A stretch of DNA of 64,000 nt from Parerythrobacter jejuensis (lineage in GTDB: Bacteria > Pseudomonadota > Alphaproteobacteria > Sphingomonadales > Sphingomonadaceae). Both the position numbers and the translations under genes were made by a program. Below are positions 8,141 to 16,045 of this stretch, one piece after another; position 1 is the first letter of the stretch; each line of letters starts with the position of its first letter. The stretch covers positions 1,860,001-1,924,000 of the forward strand of contig NZ_BAAAZF010000001.1 of the NCBI RefSeq assembly GCF_039536765.1, in the 5' to 3' direction. Below the pieces are notes generated by a model that worked only from the letters and a program-made list of their open reading frames with translations, was not told the origin of the DNA and ran no database searches.

Positions 8141-9172
8141 ATGGCAGCACCCTTTTCCTGGATCCGGCCCGAGCCGTGGGGCATCCATGTGGTGCCCGCA
8201 GATGCGTGGATCGATCCAGGCCGGGCGGTTGATAAGGCGTTGGTGACGCATGGCCACGCCGATCATGCGCGCGGCGGGCATGGCGAAACAGTTGCCACCC
8301 CCGAAACTCTGGCAATCATGGCGCTACGCTATCGCACCGGGGTCGAGGACGGTAGCGGCGAAATGCCATCAAAGGCCACCGCGGCGGCCTACGGCGAAAC
8401 GATCCGCCTGCCCGGCGGGGTCGAAGCCACCTATATTCCCGCCGGCCATGTCCTGGGCAGCGCGCAGATCCTGCTCGAGCATGCAGGCGAGCGGGTGGTG
8501 GTGACAGGTGATTACAAGCGCAGCCCCGATCCGACCTGCCCGCCTTTCGAAGTGACGCCATGCGATATCTTCATCACGGAGGCGACATTTGGCCTGCCTG
8601 TCTTCGCGCACCCCCCTATCGAAGAGGAAATGTCCAAGCTGCTGGCACGCCTGACCGCATATCCCGATCGCTGTGTGCTGATCGGTGCATACGCTTTAGG
8701 CAAGGCGCAGCGAGTGATCGCGGAACTGCGCACCGCAGGGCATAACCAACCGATCTACCTCCACGGGGCGATGGAGAAGATGTGCCGCCTGTATGAGGAT
8801 CATGGCGTCAATCTGGGCGAGCTGCGGCTGGTGAGTGACGCCAAGAAGGACGATATGCGGGGACATTTCGTGATCTGCCCGCCCTCGGCGCTCAATGATC
8901 GCTGGAGCCGCCGGCTGCCCGACCCGATTACCGCCATGGCAAGCGGATGGATGCGCGTGCGCCAGCGTGCCCGGCAGCGCAATGTCGAGTTGCCCTTGAT
9001 CATCTCCGACCATGCCGACTGGGGCGAATTGACCCGCACTATCGAAGAAGTTGATCCGCACGAAACCTGGGTCACTCATGGTCGCGAGGAAGCCCTGTTG
9101 CGCTGGCACCAGCTCCATCAACGCCGCGCCAAGGCGCTGGCGCTGGTCGGACGCGAGGATGAGGACGAGTAG
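8141..9172 (+). CDS. Ligase-associated DNA exonuclease (metallo-beta-lactamase fold)
   Basis: A 343-residue metallo-beta-lactamase/beta-CASP-like nuclease of the type that accompanies bacterial ATP-dependent DNA ligases in repair clusters. The di-metal signature THGHADHARGGH is near residue 32; further ligands are expected at AGHVLGSAQ, VTGDYKR and ISDHADWGE. Its TAG stop is immediately followed by the ligase GTG, so the two are certainly co-transcribed and probably translationally coupled. Family knowledge, from the Lhr-Core/Exo/Lig/MPE cluster studied in Pseudomonas, suggests end trimming before ligation. The helicase and phosphoesterase partners are not in this window. Confidence 0.88.
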   Translation: MAAPFSWIRPEPWGIHVVPADAWIDPGRAVDKALVTHGHADHARGGHGETVATPETLAIMALRYRTGVEDGSGEMPSKATAAAYGETIRLPGGVEATYIPAGHVLGSAQILLEHAGERVVVTGDYKRSPDPTCPPFEVTPCDIFITEATFGLPVFAHPPIEEEMSKLLARLTAYPDRCVLIGAYALGKAQRVIAELRTAGHNQPIYLHGAMEKMCRLYEDHGVNLGELRLVSDAKKDDMRGHFVICPPSALNDRWSRRLPDPITAMASGWMRVRQRARQRNVELPLIISDHADWGELTRTIEEVDPHETWVTHGREEALLRWHQLHQRRAKALALVGREDEDE

Positions 9173-10783
9173 GTGGAACAATTCGCCACCTTAATCGACG
9201 CGCTGGTCTATACGCGTAGCCGCAACGAGAAATTGCGGCTGATCGCGGAATATTTGCGCGCCACGCCCGACCCCGATCGGGGATGGGCTTTGGCGGCGCT
9301 GACCGACGGTCTTGATTTTCCCGCCGTGAAGTCGAGCGCGATCCGCAACATTATGAAGGATCGGATCGATCCGGTGCTGTGGACGCTCAGTCGTGATTTC
9401 GTCGGGGATACCGCAGAAACAGCCAGCCTTTTGTGGTCTGCCCCCGGAAATGACGTCGCGACGTCGCCGCAAGTTTCTGAAGTGGTTGATCTTCTCTCCG
9501 CTATGACGCGCAAATCGGTTGGCACCGAACTACCCGCTTTGCTCGATCGCCTCGACGCCTCGGGGCGATATGCGCTGTTGAAGCTGGCTACAGGCGCGAT
9601 GCGGATCGGGATCTCCTCCCGCCTTGCCAAAGTCGCCTTTGCCCAGGCTTTCGACGTCGATGTCGAGGAGGTCGAAGAATATTGGCACGGGCTCAAACCA
9701 CCCTATGCCGAGCTGTTCGCCTGGGCCGCCGATGGCGCCGCGCCACCCGATATCGACAACCTGCCCACTTTCCGTCCCTTCATGCTCGCCCATCCGCTGG
9801 AAGACAGCGTGGTCGATATGAAGGACTACGCCGCCGAGTGGAAATGGGACGGCATTCGGGTCCAGCTGGTCCATGCCGGCGGTGAAACCCGCGTCTTCTC
9901 CCGCTCGGGCGATGACATATCACGGACATTTCCCGAAATGCTGGATGCGCTTCAAGTGCCGGCCGTACTGGACGGGGAGCTACTGGTTCGGGGTAGTACT
10001 CAGGGTGGGGAAGCCGGATCGCGCAGCCAGGGCGGTGCTGCCAGCTTCAATGCGCTGCAACAGCGGCTCGGCCGCAAGACCGTGTCCAAGAAGATGCTGG
10101 CGGAAAGCCCCGCCTTTGTGCGGCTCTACGATGCGCTCATACTTGAGGGCAACGATCTGCGCGAACACGCATGGGAGGATCGCCGGGCGCGTCTCGAGGA
10201 ATTCATACCGCGGCTGCCCGATACGCATTTCGACATCAGCGCGATTGTGGAGGCCGACAGTTTCGAGCATCTCGCCAGCATCCGCGAAGGCGCGCGCGAG
10301 GACGCGATCGAAGGGCTGATGCTCAAACGCCGCGACAGCCCCTATCTGGCCGGCCGCAAAACCGGGCTGTGGTACAAATGGAAGCGCGATCCGCTGCTGG
10401 TCGATTGCGTGCTGATGTATGCCCAGCGCGGCAGCGGGAAGCGATCAAGCTTCTATTCGGACTACACATTCGGCTGTTGGGACGGCGATCCCGACAAGGG
10501 GGCGGACCTTCTGCCGGTGGGCAAGGCCTATTCCGGCTTCACCGACGAAGAACTGAAGAAACTGGATCGGCTGGTGCGCCAGACAACCCTTAATCGCTTC
10601 GGCCCGGTGCGCGAAGTCGAGCGGACCCTAGTATTCGAAGTTGCTTTCGACAGTGTCCATACCAGCAAACGCCACAAATCGGGCCTCGCCATGCGGTTCC
10701 CCCGCATCCATCGCATCCGCTGGGACAAGCCGGTGCACGAAGCAGACCGCATCGCCGCGTTGCATTCTTTGATCCGCGATTAG
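9173..10783 (+). CDS. ATP-dependent DNA ligase (cisplatin damage response / LigC-like family)
   Basis: A 536-residue ATP-dependent DNA ligase that seals nicks, apparently dedicated to repair because replication uses the NAD-dependent LigA. An N-terminal helical DNA-binding domain covers about 1-200. The nucleotidyltransferase motif I is EWKWDGIR near residue 221, with the adenylated lysine in KWDGIR. Motif III-like LDGELLVRG, motif IV IEGLMLKR and motif V LWYKWKRDP follow, then an OB-fold domain. The GTG start abuts the exonuclease stop with no spacer, which decides the start. DUF1993 downstream is separated by about 50 bp and has its own ribosome-binding site. Confidence 0.9.
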   Translation: MEQFATLIDALVYTRSRNEKLRLIAEYLRATPDPDRGWALAALTDGLDFPAVKSSAIRNIMKDRIDPVLWTLSRDFVGDTAETASLLWSAPGNDVATSPQVSEVVDLLSAMTRKSVGTELPALLDRLDASGRYALLKLATGAMRIGISSRLAKVAFAQAFDVDVEEVEEYWHGLKPPYAELFAWAADGAAPPDIDNLPTFRPFMLAHPLEDSVVDMKDYAAEWKWDGIRVQLVHAGGETRVFSRSGDDISRTFPEMLDALQVPAVLDGELLVRGSTQGGEAGSRSQGGAASFNALQQRLGRKTVSKKMLAESPAFVRLYDALILEGNDLREHAWEDRRARLEEFIPRLPDTHFDISAIVEADSFEHLASIREGAREDAIEGLMLKRRDSPYLAGRKTGLWYKWKRDPLLVDCVLMYAQRGSGKRSSFYSDYTFGCWDGDPDKGADLLPVGKAYSGFTDEELKKLDRLVRQTTLNRFGPVREVERTLVFEVAFDSVHTSKRHKSGLAMRFPRIHRIRWDKPVHEADRIAALHSLIRD

Positions 10784-10832
10784 GTTGTAATTCAAAACTT
10801 ACCTCTCTAGATCGAGGGCAAAGGAGAATTCC

Positions 10833-11348
10833 ATGTCCCTCTATGATCTCGCCATCCCGACCTATCGCAACATGCTCCAGGCCCTCGACCGGTTTTTGGC
10901 AAAGGCCGAAGACCATAGCGAAGGTGACGCGCTGCTGGCCGAGCGCCTGAGCGAAGACATGCACCCGCTTTCGACCCAGGTCCGCTTTGTCACCAATTTG
11001 CCCTTCGAGGGACTCCAGCGCCTGACCGGCAAGCCTTTCACTTCACTGGAGGAGGATCCCGAGACGCTGGCAGCTTCGCGCAAGCTGGTGGCGGAAGCAC
11101 TGCAGCGGCTGGCGACATTCACGACTGATGACTTCCCTGCCGCCGATACTGCTCTCGAAATGGAAATTCCGAACGGCATGACCTTCGATCTGACGGCGGA
11201 ACAGCATTTGCGCGACTGGAGCTTTCCCAACTTCTATTTCCACACCAGCGCGGCTTATGCGATCTTGCGCATGAAGGGCATTCCGCTGGGCAAGCTCGAC
11301 CTGATGGGGCACATGATGCCCTATCTGCGCCAGCCGACACCAGCCTGA
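10833..11348 (+). CDS. DUF1993 domain-containing protein (DinB-like helical bundle)
   Basis: A 171-residue protein matching DUF1993, a four-helix family related in fold to DinB/YfiT proteins, with no established function. Recognisable blocks are LYDLAIPTYRNMLQ at the N-terminus, VRFVTNLPFEG, and the C-terminal NFYFHTSAAYAILR with histidines that could bind metal. The start has a strong AAGGAG eight bases before ATG. It is convergent with the carbonic anhydrase gene. I can support the family but not a reaction. Confidence 0.85.
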   Translation: MSLYDLAIPTYRNMLQALDRFLAKAEDHSEGDALLAERLSEDMHPLSTQVRFVTNLPFEGLQRLTGKPFTSLEEDPETLAASRKLVAEALQRLATFTTDDFPAADTALEMEIPNGMTFDLTAEQHLRDWSFPNFYFHTSAAYAILRMKGIPLGKLDLMGHMMPYLRQPTPA

Positions 11349-11485
11349 CCCAGTAGTAGCGCAATGCAACTTTGCGCTGTCTTTCAAGTAGCGTTGTCTG
11401 CAAACGGCTGCTGTTCTTTGCCACCTTCAACCCAACAATCCCCCGGGCGGTGTCGGGTTTGCCACCCTGTCAGGCCTTGCTGCCG

Positions 11486-12067
11486 TCAGCCCAGAGCTTT
11501 TACCGCCGCTTTGTGATGCCGGGCGTTCTCGACATAGTGCGCCACGCCGGCCCGCATGCCCATCACCGCCGGGTCGCTCAAATCCTTGAGCGGCTTGGCC
11601 GGGCGGCCCGCCCACAGGCTGCGCGGTTCCATGACTTTCCCTTCCGTCAGCATGGCGCCCGCTGCCAGCATCGCATCGCTGCCGATGAGCGCTTTGTTCA
11701 TCGCAATCGCCCCCAGGCCGACAAAGCCGCGATCCTCGATCACGCAGCCATGGACCATCGCCATGTGGCCGATCAGCACGTCATCCCCGATCAACAGGGG
11801 GGAGCCATCCGGGTCGCCTGGTCGCTCGGGATCGCAATGCAGAACACTGCCATCCTGCACATTGCTGCGCTGCCCGATTACGATGCGGCTGACATCGGCG
11901 CGCAGCACGCAATTATACCAGATCGAGCTGTCTGCCCCGATTGTGACATCGCCGACCAGTATGGAACCAGGCGCAATAAAGGCGCTGTCGTGGATTTGCG
12001 GTGTCTTGCCGTGGATCGGGATGATGCGGACACCAGGTGGCGGAGTGGTCACTTCGAATTCTCCCAT
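11486..12067 (-). CDS. Gamma carbonic anhydrase family protein
   Basis: A 193-residue left-handed beta-helix protein of the hexapeptide-repeat class, related to YrdA/PaaY and Cam-type gamma carbonic anhydrases, possibly hydrating CO2. The hexapeptide pattern runs from about residue 30 (PGSILVGDVTIGADSSIWYN). Three candidate zinc histidines are visible in DGSVLHCD and IGHMAMVHGC. The start overlaps the upstream GNAT gene by 19 bp, placing it as the last gene of the hemB-GNAT-GNAT-carbonic anhydrase operon. Catalytic activity is not assured, since many family members are uncharacterised. Confidence 0.87.
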   Translation of the reverse strand: MGEFEVTTPPPGVRIIPIHGKTPQIHDSAFIAPGSILVGDVTIGADSSIWYNCVLRADVSRIVIGQRSNVQDGSVLHCDPERPGDPDGSPLLIGDDVLIGHMAMVHGCVIEDRGFVGLGAIAMNKALIGSDAMLAAGAMLTEGKVMEPRSLWAGRPAKPLKDLSDPAVMGMRAGVAHYVENARHHKAAVKALG

Positions 12068-12606
12068 TGCTCTCGGGTCAGCGAATACTGGATGGTCGGG
12101 TTGTCATCCGGCGGGAAAGCCGGATCGTCAAAATCCAGATCCGGCCTGCGCTCCATGCCAAGCTTCTCCATCAGGCGCCAGCTTGGCACATTCCGCTCTG
12201 CGGTAAGAGCTACCAGAACAGGTGCATCATGACGGGTAAAGGCCCAATCGATTACTGCACGCATAGCTTCACCGGCATAGCCGCGACGCCAGCGATCTTC
12301 GCGCACCAGCCAGCCGATTTCGAAATCCCCCTGGTTGGGTGCAGCAGGATGGTCGACCTTCTTCAGCCCTGCATGGCCAACCAGTGCTCCGCTCGCCTTC
12401 TCGATCATCATCATGAAACCAAAGCCGTCGCGGGCAAACGAGCTCATCGATTTTGCGTGCTTCGCCTCGATCTCGTGCAGCTCCTTCACGCCGCCGAGAT
12501 GCTCCATCACAATAGGCGAGTTGAGAACGCGAAACTGCAGCGCTGCGTCACTCTCCTCGATCGTGCGCAAGACCAGCCGACCAGTCTCGAGGACGAGATC
12601 AGCCAT
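12049..12606 (-). CDS. GNAT family N-acetyltransferase (RimJ/RimL-like), copy A
   Basis: A 185-residue GNAT acetyltransferase of the RimJ/RimL-type Acetyltransf_3 group, using acetyl-CoA on an unknown amine. The N-terminal block ETGRLVLRTIEESD is characteristic. The acetyl-CoA loop lies in EIGWLVREDRWRRGYAGEAM near residues 95-115, and the C-terminal block is NVPSWRLMEKLGMERR. The start shares the 8-bp overlap ATGGCTGA with the upstream GNAT gene. The neighbouring copy has the same N-terminus (MAD..ET.RLVLR) and C-terminal motif, so the two look like a tandem duplication. Substrate unknown. Confidence 0.85.
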   Translation of the reverse strand: MADLVLETGRLVLRTIEESDAALQFRVLNSPIVMEHLGGVKELHEIEAKHAKSMSSFARDGFGFMMMIEKASGALVGHAGLKKVDHPAAPNQGDFEIGWLVREDRWRRGYAGEAMRAVIDWAFTRHDAPVLVALTAERNVPSWRLMEKLGMERRPDLDFDDPAFPPDDNPTIQYSLTREQWENSK

Positions 12607-13174
12607 CGCGCCGGGCCGCCCAGCGTTCCCTGCTTATGAGATAGACGATGATGTTCTGGCCCGCCGCCCACGATTCGTGGTCGGGAAAGTCCATATCTGC
12701 CCGCCGCTCCATACCCAGGCGGCGCATCAGGCCCCAACTCGGCGCGTTCTCTTCTACCGTCAGTGCGATAACATGCGGGGCGTCGAATTGCGTGAAAGCA
12801 AGATCAATCGAGGCCTTGGCCGCTTCCTTGGCGTAACCGTGGCCCCAGGCATCCTCGCGCAACCGCCAGCCGGCCTCCATATCGCCGAGTGGGCCATTCT
12901 CCTCATTACACCGCTTGAGTCCGCAGAACCCGATGATTTCACCCGCCAAATGGCCGCCATCATCTTTGCGCTGCGTTACCCAGAATGTGTGCCCGTGATC
13001 GCGCTTGTAGCCGAGTAACCGTTCTTCTGCATGGCGGCGGACCTCCTCGCTAGCCAATCCACCAAGATGGCGCATAACATTCGGCGTATTGAGATGCCGC
13101 CAAAACGGCTCCCAATCCTCATCGCGCCAATCGCGCAGGACCAGGCGTTCGGTTTCGTGGCGAAAGTCAGCCAT
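12599..13174 (-). CDS. GNAT family N-acetyltransferase (RimJ/RimL-like), copy B
   Basis: A 191-residue GNAT protein closely resembling its downstream neighbour. It begins MADFRHETERLVLRD; the acetyl-CoA site is in AGWRLREDAWGHGYAKEAA and the C-terminal motif is NAPSWGLMRRLGMERRADMD. I start at the ATG at 13174, which overlaps the hemB stop by 8 bp (ATGGCTGA), rather than at the in-frame codon at 13201 inside hemB. The identical overlap recurs at its own 3' end, which ties it to a duplication that copied the junction. Substrate unknown. Confidence 0.85.
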   Translation of the reverse strand: MADFRHETERLVLRDWRDEDWEPFWRHLNTPNVMRHLGGLASEEVRRHAEERLLGYKRDHGHTFWVTQRKDDGGHLAGEIIGFCGLKRCNEENGPLGDMEAGWRLREDAWGHGYAKEAAKASIDLAFTQFDAPHVIALTVEENAPSWGLMRRLGMERRADMDFPDHESWAAGQNIIVYLISRERWAARRDG

Positions 13175-14162
13175 TGAGCAATCTGGCGGCATCTGGCGCA
13201 TGATAGGTCAGCACCCCACTGCAACCGGCGCGTTTGAAGGCGATCAGCTTTTCCATCAGCAACGCGTTGCGATCACCCACGCCGGCGGCGGCACCTGCTT
13301 CGATCAGGGCATATTCGCCGCTGACCTGATAAGCGAAGACCGGCACGCCGAAGGCTTCTTTCGCGCGCCAGATAATGTCGAGATAGGCGAGGCCCGGCTT
13401 GACCATCACGCTGTCCGCGCCTTCGTCGATATCCAAGGCGATTTCGCGCAAGGCCTCGTCGCCATTGGCGGGGTCCATCTGGTAGCTCTTCTTGTCTCCC
13501 TTCAGCAGCCCGCCGGAGCCGACAGCATCGCGGAACGGGCCATAGAATGCCGAAGCATATTTGGCGGCATAGGCCATGATCTGGACATTGGGATGCTCAC
13601 CCATTTCCAGCGCCATGCGGATCGATTTCACCCGTCCGTCCATCATATCGGACGGGGCAATAATATCGGCACCAGCTTGGGCCTGGTTGATGGCCTGGTC
13701 CACCAAGACGGCAACCGTATCATCGTTCACCACATATCCGGCGTCATCCAGCAATCCGTCCTGTCCGTGGCTGGTATAGGGATCGAGGGCGACATCGGTC
13801 AGGATACCAATATCATTGCCGCATGCATCACGGACCGCCTTGATAGCACGGCACATCAAATTGTCGGGATCGTAAGCTTCCTTGCCATCATCCGATCGTT
13901 TTTCCGGCGGCGTATTCGGGAACAGCGCGATGCACGGAATACCCAGATCAATGGCCTCTTTCGCCCGCGCAACGATCCCGTCGACAGACCAGCGTGATAC
14001 ACCGGGAAGGCTGCCAACCGGCTCTTCCTGCCCTTGACCCTCGATAATGAACAGCGGCCAGATCAAGTCGGCAGGCGTGAGCACCGTCTCGCGATGCATG
14101 GCGCGGCTCCATGCGGTGGCACGGGTACGGCGCAGGCGGGTGTTGGGATAGGCAGCAGGCAT
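13167..14162 (-). CDS. hemB: Porphobilinogen synthase (delta-aminolevulinic acid dehydratase)
   Basis: Condenses two 5-aminolevulinate molecules to porphobilinogen, the second step of tetrapyrrole synthesis. Conserved elements are LTPADLIWPLFI near the N-terminus, the metal-loop region DVALDPYTSHGQDG, KYASAFYGPFRDA, and the Schiff-base lysine segment DSVMVKPGLAYLDI, then YQVSGEY. The loop has Asp/Ala where zinc enzymes carry cysteines, so this is the zinc-independent, magnesium-type form common in Alphaproteobacteria. I start at MPAAYPNT (14162); the frame extends 12 codons further. It heads a four-gene leftward operon with two GNAT genes and a carbonic anhydrase. Confidence 0.94.
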   Translation of the reverse strand: MPAAYPNTRLRRTRATAWSRAMHRETVLTPADLIWPLFIIEGQGQEEPVGSLPGVSRWSVDGIVARAKEAIDLGIPCIALFPNTPPEKRSDDGKEAYDPDNLMCRAIKAVRDACGNDIGILTDVALDPYTSHGQDGLLDDAGYVVNDDTVAVLVDQAINQAQAGADIIAPSDMMDGRVKSIRMALEMGEHPNVQIMAYAAKYASAFYGPFRDAVGSGGLLKGDKKSYQMDPANGDEALREIALDIDEGADSVMVKPGLAYLDIIWRAKEAFGVPVFAYQVSGEYALIEAGAAAGVGDRNALLMEKLIAFKRAGCSGVLTYHAPDAARLLNG

Positions 14163-14213
14163 GGCGCGACTGTTGCCGCAAAGCAGGGCTGTGCGCAATC
14201 ACTGGAAGCCGGG

Positions 14214-15917
14214 TTAGCCTTCGACCTTCCGCGCATAGGTCGCCGCGAGCTTGTCAATTTCGCGCTGGGGCTGCTCCTGCTCCTCCACGCGGGGGGCGAG
14301 ATCTTCCAGCGCAGAGCCGGTCTCAAGCGTCTTGAGCTGGGACAGCGAAGAGCGGAACCGGCGCAGCTCATCGCCCGAAAGCTGGGCCCGGGTGACATAA
14401 CGCACCGACGCCGGATTGATCGAACGCCCGTTACGATACATTTCGTAGTGCAAATGCGGGCCGGTGGAGAGGCCGGTCGATCCGACATAGCCGATCACCT
14501 GGCCGCGCCGGACGCTCTGCCCGCGGCGAACCGCCATCTTGCTCATGTGGCAATAGCGCGTTTCGAGACTACCCGCATGTTTCAACCGCACGGCAATGCC
14601 GCAACCGCCCATGCGCCCTGCCCCGGATACCCGGCCATCGGTAACAGCGCGGATCGGCGTTCCATATCCGGCCCGATAGTCGAGCCCGCTATGCATCCGG
14701 CGATATCCGAGGATCGGGTGGCGCCGCATACCGTAGCGCGAGCCAACCTTGCCATTCACAGGCGCAACCAATCCGCTGCGCTGCTCGCCTACACCCGAAG
14801 CTTCGAAGAACTTGCCGTCACTGCCCCATCGCATCAGCTGGGTCTTGGCCTTTCCGTCGCGCTCGATCCCGGCGAAGAGCAGCTTGCCGGCCTGGCGCTC
14901 CCCCGTGGCAGCGCGGCGGTAAGATACGATCATGTCGAATGTGTCGCTTGACCGCGCCGAACGGTCGAGATCGGTATGGTCGCCGAGCACTTTGAGATAT
15001 TGCTGGACGGCACTGGCCGGTGCTCCGGCCGCCCGAGCCGAGCGGTACAGGCTGGACCCGACCGTCCCGCGAATGCGCAAGGGTGTATCGTCGACCCGAA
15101 TTGGCTTGCGCTGCAATGACAGATTACCGTCATCACCACGCTGTATTGCCAAGGCGAGATCGAACTTCGCGCGGAAGTCGAGCGCTTCCAATGGGCGCGT
15201 GGCGCCCGGTTCGGGGCGGCGGCCCAGGGTTATGTCCAGCTGCGTGCCGGACTGGATATCACCAAGCGCTATGCTGCGTGACACCAAGTCGACAACCCTG
15301 TCAGCATCGCCTGCGCCAACTCCAGCACGGCGCAGCATGCGGCCAAAACTGTCGCCCTGCGCCAGTGTCGCGACCATCTGGATCTGCGGACGCTCGGGAG
15401 CTGAAGGCAGATCGGTAACAGATTGGGCTGCCCCCATCCGACTGCCGCTGTCACTGCCCAAGGCAAGCGGCATGATGGCCTGGCTGCGAAACTCTTCGCG
15501 CGCCTGCTGGTCCAGTTGGACGGCAGGAGCAGCCTCTAGTGGAGCAAAGCTGGGCCAGAAAGACAGCGCCGCTGCGGAAAGGCCCAGCAATGTCACGAGG
15601 CCACGGAACCAGCGGACCGTTCCGATTTGTTCGGCAAGGTCCGGCGCCAGATCGAGGGCTTCGAGCCTCTCGGTCGCCTCGAAGCGCCAATTGTGAATTT
15701 TTTCGCGCACATTGCTGGCGCGCTGCAGGACGCGGGGGCGATCAGCTTCGATGACCTGGGCATGCGAAAGGGTAACGGTGCGCCAATCGCCGCCGTTTTC
15801 CTGACCGGACATATCCCCGGCCCCCGTTTCTACACGCGCCTGATACAGTGCGCCCTCCTTGCTCAAAGGAGTCGCCGGCAGTTGTTGCCTGGTGCGACCC
15901 GACCCGCCGGACTCCAT
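14214..15917 (-). CDS. M23 family metallopeptidase with N-terminal membrane anchor
   Basis: A 567-residue inner-membrane-anchored LytM/M23 endopeptidase. A cytoplasmic N-terminus of about 100 residues precedes one transmembrane helix (FRGLVTLLGLSAAALSFWPS). A periplasmic OapA/LysM-like region follows (VATLAQGDSFGRMLRRAGV), then the M23 domain with HSGLDYRAGYG near 407 and GPHLHYEMYRNG near 487, so both zinc-ligand motifs are present. The C-terminus is Glu-rich. The start is uncertain: ATG at 15917 has a weak GAGG, while ATG at 15812 (MSGQENGG) follows GGGGAT closely. It is divergent from the RNA helicase gene. Probable role: cross-link cleavage in peptidoglycan growth or separation. Confidence 0.88.
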   Translation of the reverse strand: MESGGSGRTRQQLPATPLSKEGALYQARVETGAGDMSGQENGGDWRTVTLSHAQVIEADRPRVLQRASNVREKIHNWRFEATERLEALDLAPDLAEQIGTVRWFRGLVTLLGLSAAALSFWPSFAPLEAAPAVQLDQQAREEFRSQAIMPLALGSDSGSRMGAAQSVTDLPSAPERPQIQMVATLAQGDSFGRMLRRAGVGAGDADRVVDLVSRSIALGDIQSGTQLDITLGRRPEPGATRPLEALDFRAKFDLALAIQRGDDGNLSLQRKPIRVDDTPLRIRGTVGSSLYRSARAAGAPASAVQQYLKVLGDHTDLDRSARSSDTFDMIVSYRRAATGERQAGKLLFAGIERDGKAKTQLMRWGSDGKFFEASGVGEQRSGLVAPVNGKVGSRYGMRRHPILGYRRMHSGLDYRAGYGTPIRAVTDGRVSGAGRMGGCGIAVRLKHAGSLETRYCHMSKMAVRRGQSVRRGQVIGYVGSTGLSTGPHLHYEMYRNGRSINPASVRYVTRAQLSGDELRRFRSSLSQLKTLETGSALEDLAPRVEEQEQPQREIDKLAATYARKVEG

Positions 15918-16045
15918 GCCTCAACGGGTTGGCTGATTAAAGTTAATGTCGGTTTAAGACGGGTTGAGTCGAGTCCCGCCTGCGACAAATGCACAAGGCT
16001 GTCCACGGCCTTGCGGCGATCGCGTCCAAATGCCACACGAACGGG

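Noticed and set aside
11349-11485. Possible small structured RNA (SRP or 6S) between DUF1993 and the carbonic anhydrase gene
   Set aside because: The gap is GC-rich with short complementary pieces, but the SRP core (GGUCAGG..GGAAGG..AGCAGCC) is absent on both strands and the ends are not complementary as 6S requires.
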